Assembly (NCBI RefSeq): GCF_949628215.1
Contig: NC_134281.1
Coordinates: 38,610,512-38,674,511, forward strand
Origin: Phalacrocorax aristotelis
Taxonomy: Eukaryota > Chordata > Aves > Suliformes > Phalacrocoracidae
Length of the DNA: 64,000 bases
Direction of reading: 5' to 3'
Part shown: positions 1 to 37,720 of the stretch, in pieces
Numbering within the stretch: the first letter of the stretch is position 1
Layout of the letters: each line of letters opens with the position of its first letter
Notes under the pieces: model-generated
Told to the model about the DNA's origin: nothing
The model's database searches: none
The model's input: the letters and a program-made list of their open reading frames with translations, nothing else
Position numbers and translations under genes: made by a program

Positions 1-2492
1 TCAATAAAGACCTCCAACACCTGCAGCTCTCTCACCTGCTACTTCTTGGGTTCTTGGTTTGTAGTTCCTCAGAGCCACTCTGATGCTGAAACTGTGTCAA
101 AATCTGTTGTGTGCCTAGAACGATCAAAGACACTAGATCTTTGCCGTTCCCAAGCACCTGACTCCGCAGTGCGGTAAGCAGCAGTGCAGTAGCGCAGAGC
201 CGAACAGCTGGTTTTTTTTCTACAGTGGATGTCCAGGTTAAGGCCCTAATGCTGCTTTGGAGGAAAATCTTGCTATGCTGTCCTCCAGTTGTCAGTCTGT
301 GGTCACAGCTGGCAGACTATGTTTAATTAGTACTACAAATCTTTAAAAACTAATTTCCTTAAATGAATTTCAGTACAACTTGTGTTTTACAGAGGGGATC
401 TAGTTTTACATCTTTTTTTTTTTTTTTTTTATGTGATTCTGAGCTGTTCTTGTGTGGGAGCTCGTACTTACTAAAGCAAAATCTTCTTCTTCTCAGTCTG
501 CCTGGATCTGTAGACAATTAAAAATACAAAAATAAATCCATGTACAGGATGAGAAAGGGGAGAGGAGGAATTTGGTGGGAATTGCTGCAGCTTCCTCCCC
601 TGCAGGTGTGCTGGTTCGGCTCTAGCACTGCTTCGCCCTGGGCAGAGCAGGGAAAGGTAACTACTGTTGCCTCCGTGCCATAGCTGTGTTTCCCCCTGCC
701 TTGGCTGCGTGTGTTCCTCAGCCTGTGTTCCTCAGCCTGCTCCTTGTGGGTGTTAACTATCCTCCTGACCGCTGCCTCCTGCCTGCCTGGAAGAGCAGGG
801 CTGAGGCAGCAATGCTGAGCTCTCCCCTGCACCTGCTGGTAGCTGCAGCTGGTCACACTGAGCTGGTCATACAATAGTTTGTGTATTCTTGCTAGTCTTC
901 TCTTTGGGAAGAAAACAACGTAAGTGAAGCTTGACCGTCTAATGGAGAACTGAGTTTTTAAATAACACTGGAGAACACTACTTTCGTTTGTAAGATTCAG
1001 GTTTTTTCATATAGCATGTTATATGCTGAACCAAATATCTGAACTTCTTCTATTTATTGATGAAGGATGCTGTTTCTTTTTGTATCACGTGCAGTTGTGC
1101 TAATAGGGAGTAGGAAAGTTGAAGATGCAACGGCTGACCTCACAGACACGCTCTATTACGATGCAGCATCAGGAACGAGAAGACCTCACAAGGAAGAAAA
1201 AGGGTGTGTGAGTCTGTGCCGCCCCCCCCCCAAGCAGTCCTTTAGCCACATGCTGTTGAAAGATCGCCCTTAAAATCATGACATCAGGAAATGATAGAAT
1301 TATGGTGGGTTTTAAGGTCTTGTAAGGTTACATTGGAATCTATACACAGAAGTGTGTGTGCCCATTGTTAAAACTGCAAGAAAAAAGTAGCAATCTATTA
1401 CTGCAGATAATTTCGCTCAAGGCCTTTTACTGCTGAGTTCCTGTTGCGCACGGATCATGTGACAGGACACGCGCTTTTTCTTGCCAAGGGGTGGCTGATT
1501 TACACAGGTTGTGGTTCCACAAGTTATTTCTCTGAGAAGCAATGGGTTAAGCAGTGCTTGCAAGTTCAAGTGTAGTGTTAATTTTCAAGATACTTAAGTT
1601 CCTGGCTGATCAGAGTTGGGGGAGGGTAAGGTTAACTATTTTACTCGAATTATCCAGTTCCCCTTTTTGACTACAGAAGTCAACAGTGTTATGTAATGTG
1701 GGGCATCAGTTTTCAGAAGGAAGATCAGAATAGGGATGGAGTCCTCTGCTGTCGATAATTCATGAAAAATGAGAAGATGAAATAGGAAAGGCTACTTTTA
1801 ACAAGGTAAGTCATCTTGGTTGTCTTGTATGAGGGCTGGACTCTACACACACCACGAGATGGGTGTTGCTTACCCAGAACGCCTGTGCGCACGTGGCACG
1901 GCAAGCGGCGGTTGGTTGTACGGGCACCCTTCGATTTGGTCGTTCTTCAGTTTTCAAGTTTGGTTTTGTGGTCTTGAATAATACCATTGCAGTGCTTCAC
2001 AACATACTGTTTTGAAGCTTAAAAAATGCAAGTGCAGCATTATTTCTTCCCACAGAGTTTCCCCCAGCCTCTGCTTACCCCAAGTCAACCTGACCATTAT
2101 TAGCATCCCCAAAATTCAGCAGCAAGCTTTGGAGTCTTTGAACTTGGTGCCTAATGGCTTCAGCTTTTATAAAAATAGAGTTTACTGTTGTCTCCCCTGA
2201 AAACAGAACTGGATCTTAAAGGAGAAAAATTGCTGCTTTGGATTAATCCATTTTTTCAGGGTTTTTCTGCTCTGCAGTGAGATTGTGGGTAGGCAGGCTG
2301 TGTGGGCCACCCCAGTCTTCAAAACCAAACTGAGTTCACAGATTTGTGTGATGTTGCAGAGCCTTTTGGAGACTTCCCTCAATACGTGTGCCTGGCTGTG
2401 TGGAAGCAGAACGTGAACACCAAGTCTGAGCAATTAGCTGAAAAAAAGGGGATGTTAGTTCAGAGTGAAGGGGGAATGTGAAAAGAAAGGCA
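1..2492. other. Intergenic, no gene recognised
   Basis: No exon, RNA gene or clear repeat was recognised here. An AATAAA lies at 3-8 and could be the end of a plus-strand transcript from outside the window, but nothing else supports that. A T-run sits near 412-430 and a C-run near 1222-1230. The short open frames here match no family I know. Confidence 0.5.
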
Positions 2493-2950
2493 TGTGGGGT
2501 GGTTTGACCCAGCAGGCAGCTAAATAGCACCCAGCTGGTCACTCACTCCCCCGGTGGGATGGGGGAGAGAATAGGGTGGGGAAAAAAGAAATGTCTCATG
2601 GGTTGAGATAAAGATAGTTTAAAAAGACAGAAAAGAGCAAAATAATAATAATAGACTATACAAAACAAGTGATGCATGACACAATTGCTCACCACCTACT
2701 GACCAATGCCCAGCCAGTTCCTGAGCACCAGTTGCAGCTGTATATGCTGAGCATGTTGTCAGATGGTGGGGGCAGCTGTCCCGGCTGTGCCCCCTCCCAG
2801 CATCTCTTCGGCAGGGCAGTATGAGGAGCTGTAAAATCCTTGACTAGAGCACACACTGCTCAGCAACAACTAAAACATCAGTGTGTTATCAACATTCTCA
2901 TAGTAACTCCAAAACATGGCACTACACCAGCCACTAAGAACAACACAGAC
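2493..2950 (-). mobile_element. Solo LTR, avian ERVL-like family
   Basis: The segment is the reverse complement of the family seen at 13454-14027 and 54977-55567. It shares the GTTTGACCC end, the 'gggatgggggagagaat' block, the 'atatgctgagcat' block and the 'aacaactaaaacatc' block. It is shorter and more diverged than the other two copies, so probably older. The right edge is approximate and no target duplication could be fixed. No internal retroviral region is attached. Confidence 0.7.
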
Positions 2951-3496
2951 TTTGGCTTGAGTCTGGGCCACGGTGGAGAGAAAGCCTCAACTGCTTTAGG
3001 TTCACTGTTGATTTTAAAAAAAGCCAGACAACCAAGTTCAGACCCATGCCTGCGTCATGAAGAGGGGAAAATCATTTCTACATTCTTGTATAATAGTTTT
3101 ATCTTCTATGCAAGTATTAATATGTTGCCTTCCCCTGCTGTGCTTCTTGTACTGTACGGTATTTTCACTGATTATAAATAAATGCATTTGAAGAGTTTTT
3201 ACTGTTACTGACGAGCTATTTTTGGTTTGAAAGAAAACCAAGAAACCACCACACATGAGGTAATTCCATTTTAATAGTCTCTGATTTTTCCAATATCTGA
3301 AAGGAAAAATAATGGAGTGCAGGAGTATGCAGCCATTACCAACAGATGCAGCGTCAGTAAGCTGCTCGATACCGCTTTTGGTACGTCGTAGGACAAAAAC
3401 ACTGAGCCTAAGACTGCTCATCTGTAAGTTCTTGCGGGCTGGGGACAGAAGGAACCTGACACTCCTAGTAAGTTGCCCGAGAATCACAGCTTACAG
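2951..3496. other. 3' flank and 3' UTR of NAA20
   Basis: This stretch lies between the LTR and the NAA20 stop codon. On the minus strand it should carry the NAA20 3' UTR. A candidate poly(A) signal is listed separately. Nothing else was recognised. Confidence 0.5.
3270..3275 (-). terminator. Candidate NAA20 poly(A) signal (ATTAAA)
   Basis: ATTAAA on the minus strand, about 220 bases after the NAA20 stop. It is the first common poly(A) hexamer I see downstream. A variant hexamer in AT-rich sequence is weak evidence on its own. Confidence 0.35.
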
Positions 3497-3582
3497 TTAC
3501 TCAATGTCTTCTGGTCTCACAGGATGCGGCAAAGGTATAATTGATTTCTTCTCCGTATCTCTGGAAAGAGCTTTTCTCATGT
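3497..3582 (-). CDS. NAA20: NAA20 coding exon 6, terminal
   Basis: Encodes DMRKALSRDTEKKS to the C-terminal PEDIE, then TAA at 3497-3499. The acceptor is TTGCCACAG. Confidence 0.95.
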
Positions 3583-6500
3583 CTGTGGCAAAAGGAAAAA
3601 AAAATGCTATTACAGTAAGACAGTCATTGCACAAAGCTGCATTAAAAGTGATCTTACTGTAATACAGAATCCAGCTAATTATGATTTCCAACAATCACAG
3701 AATATCTTAAGTTGGAAGGGACCCATAAGGATCATCAAGTCCAACTCCCCCTCTCCTTGCAGGACTACCTGAAACTAAACCACATGACTAAGAGCATCCT
3801 CCAACTCTGACACGCTTGGCGTCACGACTGGAGGTAGCAGCTGGTACTTCAGTGTTAACAGAATTAACATTAACAAACTTGAATTTCCATGTTCCTTCCC
3901 TTTTAAATTGAAAATGCCACCCTGTTCTCTGCCACTGGTGACCACTGACACGTTTCAATTTGTAGTTAAGACATCCAAGTTTCAAGTCCCTGTTACGGGA
4001 AGAAATGAGGAAAGCACTGCAATTCCTTCCCCCAGTAACAACTGCAAAAAGCCCAGCCACTGGGCACAAGCGTTCCTGTGAATGAAAAATCAGATAAGAA
4101 CCTGCACCTTTATTTTCATCTCACCTACAGGATACCTATCTTCGTACTTACTAATGTATTCTTGTTTCATAGCTTATTTTGCCACAGATGCTACAAACCG
4201 TGTGAAGTGCAAGACTAAGTTTTATAACTGATGTAATCTTCAGTAGGAAAAGCTATCTAAAGGAGTATCCACAATCCCATTCAGCAACAACTACCTACCT
4301 TGTTTCATATTTTTAAAAAAATAACAATACAAAGGAACCCTCAACACGAGGCTCTTTCCATTTGATGTGAGGCAGAACAAGCACTTACCATAAGCGTCTT
4401 CATCTGGCTCCCCATTGCTAGCAGAGTAGTACTCTAATACTGTCCGGTACACACTGTAGCCTAGTTGCTTATACATATTTACTGCAACCTGATTCGATAC
4501 TCTCACAAAGAGATCGACGAAAAATCCACCCTTTCTTTGAAAAAATAAAAACAAAGAAAACCACAGTAAGGACTAGCAGGTGAGTGTATTTCTAAATAAC
4601 AACCTGTAACTTGTGCTCAGACCAAGAGCAGGCCCGACGATGCGATATGCTAATTGACCATCCTTCACGCTGCGGGAGCGGATGCACCCCTTTACCGAGG
4701 GGCAAGGCCAGTAGAGGCACAAATTTAATTTTGTTTTTGTTACTAGACTAATTTTTTACACCAGCCAGTGGGTTCAGAATTATGAGCAGGAAGAACAGGA
4801 CAAGCTAAACACGCACACAAGCCTCATATCCACCAGAAATTATTTTAAAAATATAAAAATCCACGTTAGATTGTGTTGCCTTAGGGCAGGACTGCCTCCT
4901 TCAGCGGGCACGGTGGCAGGGAGCGGTGGAATCGGTCACAAAATGCAGTTGCCTACCAGAGGCCAGCCCTTCTCCTCACAAGGCAATTTTTCAAAACATT
5001 GTACTATTATTTTCCGGTGTTACCAACTACAACGGGGTTGCCCTGCCAGCGGGCGTTCAGGACATTTCCCGGTGGGTTCATTTGACACAAATTAAATTTT
5101 CAGCAGGCACAAGCAACCAAGCACGAGACCAAGCTAAGACACTTTCCGCCGTACAAAATTTGTTCAAGATTGTGCCTGTGGGAATCACACAAAGCCCATG
5201 ATTACTGAACAAGTGTGTTGGAGGCTCTACAGAAAACAGTGCTGAGGTTTCATGAAGCTCTTTTCCTTTCAAGAAAAGGACCTTTTATACAGCAAGTCTA
5301 TTGGAATTCAGGCTACGTCCTACTGGCTCTGGCAAGTTAGCTTTCACAGAAACCCTCAGATCTCAAACCACCACTTAAGCAGCATTTTTAGTTCTTGTTC
5401 TCTAACTGCAGGGAATTTCAGCAAATCAGAACACTACTCAAAGCAAAATTCTGGGTCTGTTTCAAGCTATGGACAGGTGTAGGTAGAAAGATTACTTTAA
5501 AAGGTAAATTTAAGATACATATACTACTCACTTTTCTGAAATTTCTTCCAGTAGTTCCATCAGTTTAGCAGCCAAACCCAGCCGTCGAAACTCTGGTGCA
5601 ACAGAGAGGGCAGTAACATGTCCATGCCATTCTTCCCTAGCCACAGAGCCTTCCGCTTTACCCATGACTGCGAACGTACAGAGCATCAGAGCAGTAGCAC
5701 CTCTGCGATCACGCGCCACCCACAGCTATACCTCTTTACAGAAGGACCAAGTGGCACATAAACAAACATTGCAATGGTTCTGGTAAAGGCTCAAACAGGG
5801 ATGTGTATGTTATCGCTCTGTGATTCGGCAACCAAAACCATCATTTTTCTCAAGTATTACAGCAGTTTCTCGACTGGTGTTAAAAAAAAAATAAAAGTTT
5901 TGTAAATTCATCGTTTGAGGCATGACTTCCGGATGCAAATTTTAAGCAATTCTCTTCAGTCTTTAACTGAGCAGAATTCAGGTTCTGACTAAAATAACAG
6001 AAGAATGGAGGGGCAGAAGCCCAAAGCTAACTCACCAACCTGGCAACTGTAAGAGACCTTTGGGGACTGAGGAGGAATAGCGCTTGGGAAGCTTTACCGA
6101 TTTGGCAATAGAAACCTAGGGCCTGCAAACACAGTATGTTTAAGGAAAAAAAAGGGGGGGTGTTGTTTTGGGGGGCTTTTTTGTAGTTCCTCTCCCTCCT
6201 ACATGGAGCCAAACCAGCATTAGTTCACCGCTGAATAGTCACGCTTCCATGCGGTACTCTTGTCAACCTCAGTCCGCTAATAAACAACGGATGTGGTGGG
6301 TGCAGAGAAACCTGTACAGCAAATGCTTTAAGCTTTACCATATTAAAGACCTTATTTTCCAGATCCCTGCAAAGACCCTTATTCTCCCCTGCCCCCCCAC
6401 CCCCAAAAAAAGGGGGAAAAAACCCCAAACCTGGAAGGAATAAACAACCCAACAGCTCTGAAAAACGTGACTATTCCACAGCAAACAAGGATCCGACAGC

Positions 6501-7302
6501 CAGACCCAGAGCCTTCCCTTCCAGGCCGACGCAAATCCCAAGCCCAACATTCTCACTTGCTGACGGTGTGCGACGTCAGAGCCGAGCGCGGGGGCTCACC
6601 CGCAGGCTTACGGACGCGCCTGCCCACGCACACACGCGGGCGGGCGTTACCACAGCCGCGCCGGGAACGCCAAACCGAGAGCCGCCGCGCCGGCCGCCGC
6701 AGGCGCGACACCCGGGGCAGTGACGGAACCGGAGGATGTTACCCAGCCCTCCTCCTCCCCGCCGGCTCTTTGGGAAAGGCGAGGCGCAGGCGGGGCCCCG
6801 GCCTGACACCCCACCCCCACACACACCCTGGGGCAGCGGGGCGGTACCGCGGGGAGCCCGGGGAGCCCGCCGCCCCGCACTCACTGTAACCCATGAGCTC
6901 CCCGCCGGGCGCCTCGGCGACGATGAAGTACTCGGGCCAGTGGGCCAGGTACTGCAGGTAGAAGGGAATCCCGTACTGGGGCGCTCGGTTAAGGAGCAAG
7001 CTGCTGCTGCTGCCGCCGCGGCTGCCCCGCGCCCCCCGCGGCGGCCGGCGGCGGCCCGAAGGATACGGTCTCCGTCAGCGGGTCCAGGTTGCTGCGTGGG
7101 GAGAGCGGAGCTCACCAGGGGCCCGGGCCCGGCCCCCCGAGCTGCCCCGGGCAGGGGCGGCGGCGCCGGAGGGACGGGGGAGCCCCCGCCCGCGGGCCGG
7201 GCCGGGCCGGGAGCGGGCACGGGGCCCGGAGGGAGGGGGGCGGCCTCACATGTTGTTGAAGCGGAAAAGGTCGTCACAGGTGAAGGCGCGGAGCGTCGTC
7301 AT
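3497..7302 (-). CDS. NAA20: NAA20, catalytic subunit of NatB N-terminal acetyltransferase
   Basis: NAA20 with its partner NAA25 forms NatB. NatB acetylates nascent proteins starting Met-Asp, Met-Glu, Met-Asn or Met-Gln at the ribosome, using acetyl-CoA. Six coding exons join as 7250-7302, 7067-7091, 6885-6975, 5532-5667, 4389-4534 and 3497-3582. The sum is 537 bases, giving 178 residues plus stop, the same length as human NAA20. The GNAT fold is intact. The acetyl-CoA loop reads RRLGLA at residues 84-89 (consensus Q/R-x-x-G-x-G/A), and the C-terminal tail ends PVRPEDIE. Only a few conservative differences from human are visible, such as ISEK for ISER and a Leu in TVLEYY. The start is the ATG opening MTTLRAF. 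All introns are GT-AG, so this is not a processed copy. It sits inside a CpG island with an ETS motif. In human this gene lies on another chromosome from MSH4. Confidence 0.97.
3692..3806 (-). mobile_element. CR1 LINE 3' tail fragment
   Basis: A short piece of CR1 3' end in NAA20 intron 5, with the typical 'aatcacagaatatc', 'ttggaagggaccc' and 'atcaagtccaac' blocks. It is heavily 5' truncated and inserted in the same orientation as the host gene. Confidence 0.85.
4389..4534 (-). CDS. NAA20: NAA20 coding exon 5
   Basis: Encodes KGGFFVDLFVRVSNQ through DEDAY and one base of the next Asp. The acceptor TTTTTTCAAAG lacks the usual pyrimidine before AG but is the only one that keeps frame. The donor is GTAAGT. 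Confidence 0.94.
5532..5667 (-). CDS. NAA20: NAA20 coding exon 4
   Basis: Encodes residues 57-101, including the conserved HVTALSVAPEF strand and the acetyl-CoA-binding RRLGLA loop. It ends with two bases of Lys102. The acceptor is TTCGCAG and the donor GTGAGT. Confidence 0.95.
6885..6975 (-). CDS. NAA20: NAA20 coding exon 3
   Basis: Encodes residues 27-56 (YGIPFYLQY to ELMGY) and one base of Ile57. The acceptor is CCCCAG and the donor GTGAGT. The preceding intron is only 91 bases long. Confidence 0.95.
7067..7091 (-). CDS. NAA20: NAA20 coding exon 2, 25-base microexon
   Basis: Encodes the end of Ile18 and NLDPLTET (residues 19-26). The acceptor is CCACGCAG and the donor GTATCC. Both flanking phases fit only if this 25-base exon is used. 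Confidence 0.92.
7250..7302 (-). CDS. NAA20: NAA20 coding exon 1
   Basis: Encodes residues 1-17 (MTTLRAFTCDDLFRFNN) and two bases of Ile18. The donor is GTGAGG. It lies in the CpG island. Confidence 0.95.
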
Positions 7303-7365
7303 GACGGCGATGCTGCTGCTGCTGCCGCCGGTGCTGCCCCGGAAGCGCTGCCGCCGTCCGAGGGC

Positions 7366-7374
7366 CACTTCCGG
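7366..7374 (-). promoter_or_regulatory. ETS-family motif (CCGGAAGTG) before NAA20
   Basis: CCGGAAGTG on the minus strand, 64 bases before the NAA20 ATG, matches the GABPA/ELK consensus found close to transcription starts of housekeeping genes. Function is inferred from motif and position. Confidence 0.55.
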
Positions 7375-7644
7375 CCCCGCCCCCGCCGCGGGCGGCGCAA
7401 GGCCCGGCCCCTGGCGGAGTGTCCATGCGGGGGCCGTGGCGGCGGCTGTGCCCCAAGCCGGGCCGCTGCCCCGGCCGAGGACGGCCCCGTGCAAACGGGC
7501 CGCTCCAGGCGAGAGGAGGTCTGCGGGCGCGGCCGGGGCCACCCGAAACAACCGCGATGCAAAAGATGCGAGGCCGACCCACGCGTCCGGCCTCGCCTGC
7601 CAGGCAAGACGTGCACGGCTGCCGCCGCGGCAGTCTGAGAGTCG

Positions 7645-8184
7645 CAGAATCATTGAGGTTGGAAAGACCTCTAGGGTCATCAAGTCCAACCGTCAAACCC
7701 AACACCACCAGGTCTCCTAAACCATGCCCTGAAGTGCCACCTCTACATGTTTTTTGAACGCCCCCAGGGATGGTGACTCCACCACCTCTCTGGGCAGCCT
7801 GTGCCAATGCCTGACCACTCTTTCAGTGAAGAGATTTTTCCTAATATCCAATCTAAACCTCCCCTGGTGCAGATTGAAGCCATTTCCTCTTGTCCTATCA
7901 CTTGTTACTTTGGAGAAGAGACCAACCCCCACCTCATTACAACCTCCTTTCAGGTAGTTGTAGAGAGCGATAGGGTCTCCCCTCAGCCTCCTCCAGGCTA
8001 AACAACCCCAGCTCCCTCAGCTGCTCCTCATAAGACCTGCTCTCCAGACCCTTCACCACCTTTGTTGCCCTTCTCTGGACACGCTCCAGCACCTCGATGT
8101 CCTTCTTGTAGTGAGGGGCCCAAAACTGAACACAGTATTCGAGGTGCGGCCTCACCAGTGCTGAGTACAGGGAGACGATCACTT
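7645..8184 (-). mobile_element. 5'-truncated CR1 LINE
   Basis: Contains the last part of the CR1 reverse transcriptase frame. Minus-strand translation gives [19 protein letters not shown] and [11 protein letters not shown], then [20 protein letters not shown] and the 3' UTR. The 3' tail is at the low-coordinate end ('agaatcattgagg'). It lies just upstream of the NAA20 CpG island. Reading frames are interrupted, so it is a dead copy. Confidence 0.93.
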
Positions 8185-8228
8185 AGATCAGGTGATCATA
8201 GATCAGCACGATCACTTAGATGAGGTGA
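8175..8228. repeat. Short direct duplication at the CR1 edge
   Basis: The motif 'acgatcacttagat' followed by 'aggtga' after two variable bases occurs at 8175-8195 and again at 8208-8228, 33 bases apart. The first copy begins inside the CR1 5' end, so the duplication probably postdates or accompanied the insertion. Confidence 0.7.
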
Positions 8229-10345
8229 CCCTCAATTCACATTCCTAGTAACAATTCTTCTGCCAAGGCGCCTTGTCTCACAGACGTATGGTGATAGCAG
8301 CCTTGGTTTTGAGGAAAACCTGCATTAAAAAGCTAAAGTTAGTGCAGACAATAAATGCATTGTAGTTTTCTAGGACAAGATGTTTACAGACTAAGCAAAA
8401 TAGGAATCTTGTCATAGAGATGGACGGTCTGTTGAAGCTCCAGGGCTTTATCAGACAACGTTGCATGCCTTTTGACTTTTACTGTCAGCTGTTGACCAAG
8501 CTTGGTTTAAAATCTCTTCCTTAGTGTTCGACACCAAGATTGCCACCTTGAGAGAAGTGCTGCAGGAGCAAGAGAAGGGCCTTTAAAAAAGCAGCAATCT
8601 GACTTGCTACTTACACGGTTGTGGAGAGGGGACAGGAAAGGTCAAGCCTGCCTGCCTTTGCCCTCTGAGCTTTCTGCTTGCCTGTAATTCCCCCATTGTA
8701 AACGTCCTGAGATCCGCCTTGCTTCGGTCAGTGTTCTCAGGTTGGCAATAAAGCTCACTGCACAGCCCTTGAAGGTACTTTTTTTCCCCCCTCCATGGAG
8801 TTCTGGACAGTGCTAGTGAAGACCCTAGAATTCAAGCCAATTAGTGCACTGAGGACTCTTCACAGGTGATGCAAAAATTAGACTGAAAGTATCTATATTA
8901 TCTTTTTGTGTTCTGGTTCCATTCCTTGGCATCCAGCTGTCAGGAACAAAGAACATAAAACCTCCTTATTTAAAATCTGGTTCAAGAGAGCAGTGTGCAG
9001 AGTACATATGCATATGGTCCTGGCAGACTGACTGGAAGCAAGCAGAAGGCTCTGAAATAAGGTGCACAAAAGAGGGGAACGGTTCTGATGGGGTCAAACT
9101 ACTCCAGGCTCCCAGGCATGAACTCCCAGAACTGTTCATTCTGGTGCTGCGGTGGCTGACCCCAACAGGGAGAGCGGCACCTTGTTCACTGTCTGAAACA
9201 CACCTTGCCATCTGGTTCCTCTTGTTAAGAAACCTGAACACAAAATACTTTCTTCTGCCATGATCCTCACCGGGGTAGACAACAAATACGGTATTACTGA
9301 TGGGTATGAGTGATATAATTGGCACTATTTAAGGCCTGAAGAGGGGGGAATTGCAGTTAATAGCTTAAATCAGTACAAAAATCTCTTGGGTAAAAAACCA
9401 CAGTGTGCCTACTACAAACGCTATTCTGTTGCACTCGTAGTTTACAAGGGTAGATACATAAAAAGGAAATATAACTACATATAAAAATATATTTGTTGTT
9501 ACAAATTAGATATTACACTGTTGTGTGTTACCCATTTTATAGATATATGTATAATAAATTATACACACACACATAGATATATGTAAGAAATATATAAGAA
9601 CTCTTGGCCAAAGTTGGTCAGAAGGAAGTGGGGAAAGTTAAATTCCTTCAAGCTGGAATACGGGACTGCAGTCACTCAATGAAGTTGTACTTTAAAAAAA
9701 AAAAAAAGTCAAGAAAGAAGGATATTCAACTTTTTATTGATTTGCTGTTTTTCACTTTCTAAACAAAAACTGACCAACAGTGTCAATACCACAGTAATCT
9801 GCTGTTACTGTGTTAGAAAAAGCTCTGGCTGCCCAGTTCTGGAGAGGAAGCAGTCCTGGACTGCCTACCTTACACTCCATTAGGCATAATGACTGAGAGA
9901 GCTAGAACCCTCCTTGAGTAGGGAACAACAGGATTTATGGATGCACGTTCAACAGCACAAGTAGAGCTTGCCTATGCGAGACAAGCAGGCCCATCTGTTT
10001 CAAAGACTGCTTTTTGTTAGGCAAGATCTTTAGTATCCCATGTAAGAGCTGTTATACCAGATATATCACGCAGAAAATCCTAAACATACAACTTTTTTGT
10101 CTCTAAAATAATGAAGGGGATGTAGTTCATTATCAAAAAGAACGGTGTTCCTCATACAAAGTAAATGCTTTTATTTCAGGTACATTTTGAGGAAAAAACC
10201 ACAAAGGATATGGTCTTTCAGTAGTGACTATAATATAGACTAAGAATTAAGAATTTAAAAACGTGAAAGCCAGTGTTTTCTAATACTACGGAAGAAACCA
10301 GAATCATCTTAAAGTCATAAAAATAAGAGCAGCAGCTGTTACACG
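8229..10345. other. Intergenic between NAA20 5' side and MSH4 3' end
   Basis: No exon or RNA gene was recognised. AT-rich simple sequence with TA and CA runs lies at about 9470-9600. The part near 10000-10345 should be the MSH4 3' UTR. Confidence 0.5.
10170..10175 (-). terminator. Candidate MSH4 poly(A) signal (AATAAA)
   Basis: A canonical AATAAA on the minus strand, about 170 bases after the MSH4 stop. A second one lies further down, near 9735. Confidence 0.5.
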
Positions 10346-37510
<27,165 letters not shown>

Positions 37511-37561
37511 CGCCGCCCCGCCCCGCACAGGCCCCGCCCGCCGCAAAATACACCTCCTCGC

Positions 37562-37572
37562 AAAATGGCGGC
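37562..37572 (+). promoter_or_regulatory. YY1-type motif (AAAATGGCGGC)
   Basis: Matches the YY1 consensus AAnATGGCGGC, about 55 bases before the MSH4 ATG. A second, similar GAGATGGCGGC lies at 37663-37673. YY1 sites of this form often sit at transcription starts. The role here is inferred. Confidence 0.5.
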
Positions 37573-37585
37573 GGCCACGGCCTGC

Positions 37586-37597
37586 CGCGCATGCGCA
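37586..37597 (+). promoter_or_regulatory. NRF1 motif before MSH4
   Basis: CGCGCATGCGCA fits the NRF1 palindrome YGCGCAYGCGCR at every position, 76-87 bases before the MSH4 ATG. NRF1 sites are common in CpG-rich promoters, including germline genes that DNA methylation controls. Binding is inferred. Confidence 0.6.
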
Positions 37598-37608
37598 CTA
37601 GCCTCACG

Positions 37609-37629
37609 CCCCCACCCCCCCCCCCCCCC
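37609..37629. repeat. C-run with G-quadruplex potential
   Basis: Five Cs, one A, then fifteen Cs on the plus strand, so a long G-run on the MSH4 sense strand about 100 bases before its ATG. The length is likely to vary between individuals and to be hard to sequence. Confidence 0.7.
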
Positions 37630-37720
37630 GCGCCACCGCTCAGCGCTGGCCGCCATCGTGGGGAGATGGCGGCGAGCGCCGCAACAGGATGGGGCCCTGC
37701 TGTTAAAGGGAGACAACAAC

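Larger units (their letters stand above)
6550..7640. promoter_or_regulatory. CpG island at the NAA20 start
   Basis: GC content and CpG density rise sharply over about 1.1 kb around NAA20 exons 1 to 3, against AT-rich flanks. GC boxes and CTG/CCG triplet runs are present. No TATA box is evident, as expected for a housekeeping promoter. Long open frames here on both strands result from the base composition. Confidence 0.85.

Noticed and set aside
1-3200. Possible 3' end of CRNKL1 or another neighbour tail-to-tail with NAA20
   Set aside because: No exon of CRNKL1 or any other known gene was recognised. A lone AATAAA at 3-8 is not enough.
6576-7807. Long open frames on both strands around the NAA20 start (up to about 300 codons)
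   Set aside because: They are Ala/Gly/Pro/Arg-rich, overlap each other and the true exons, and follow from CpG-island composition.
37511-37546. Upstream extension of the MSH4 frame
   Set aside because: The frame stays open, but no ATG lies upstream of 37510, so the first ATG was taken as the start.
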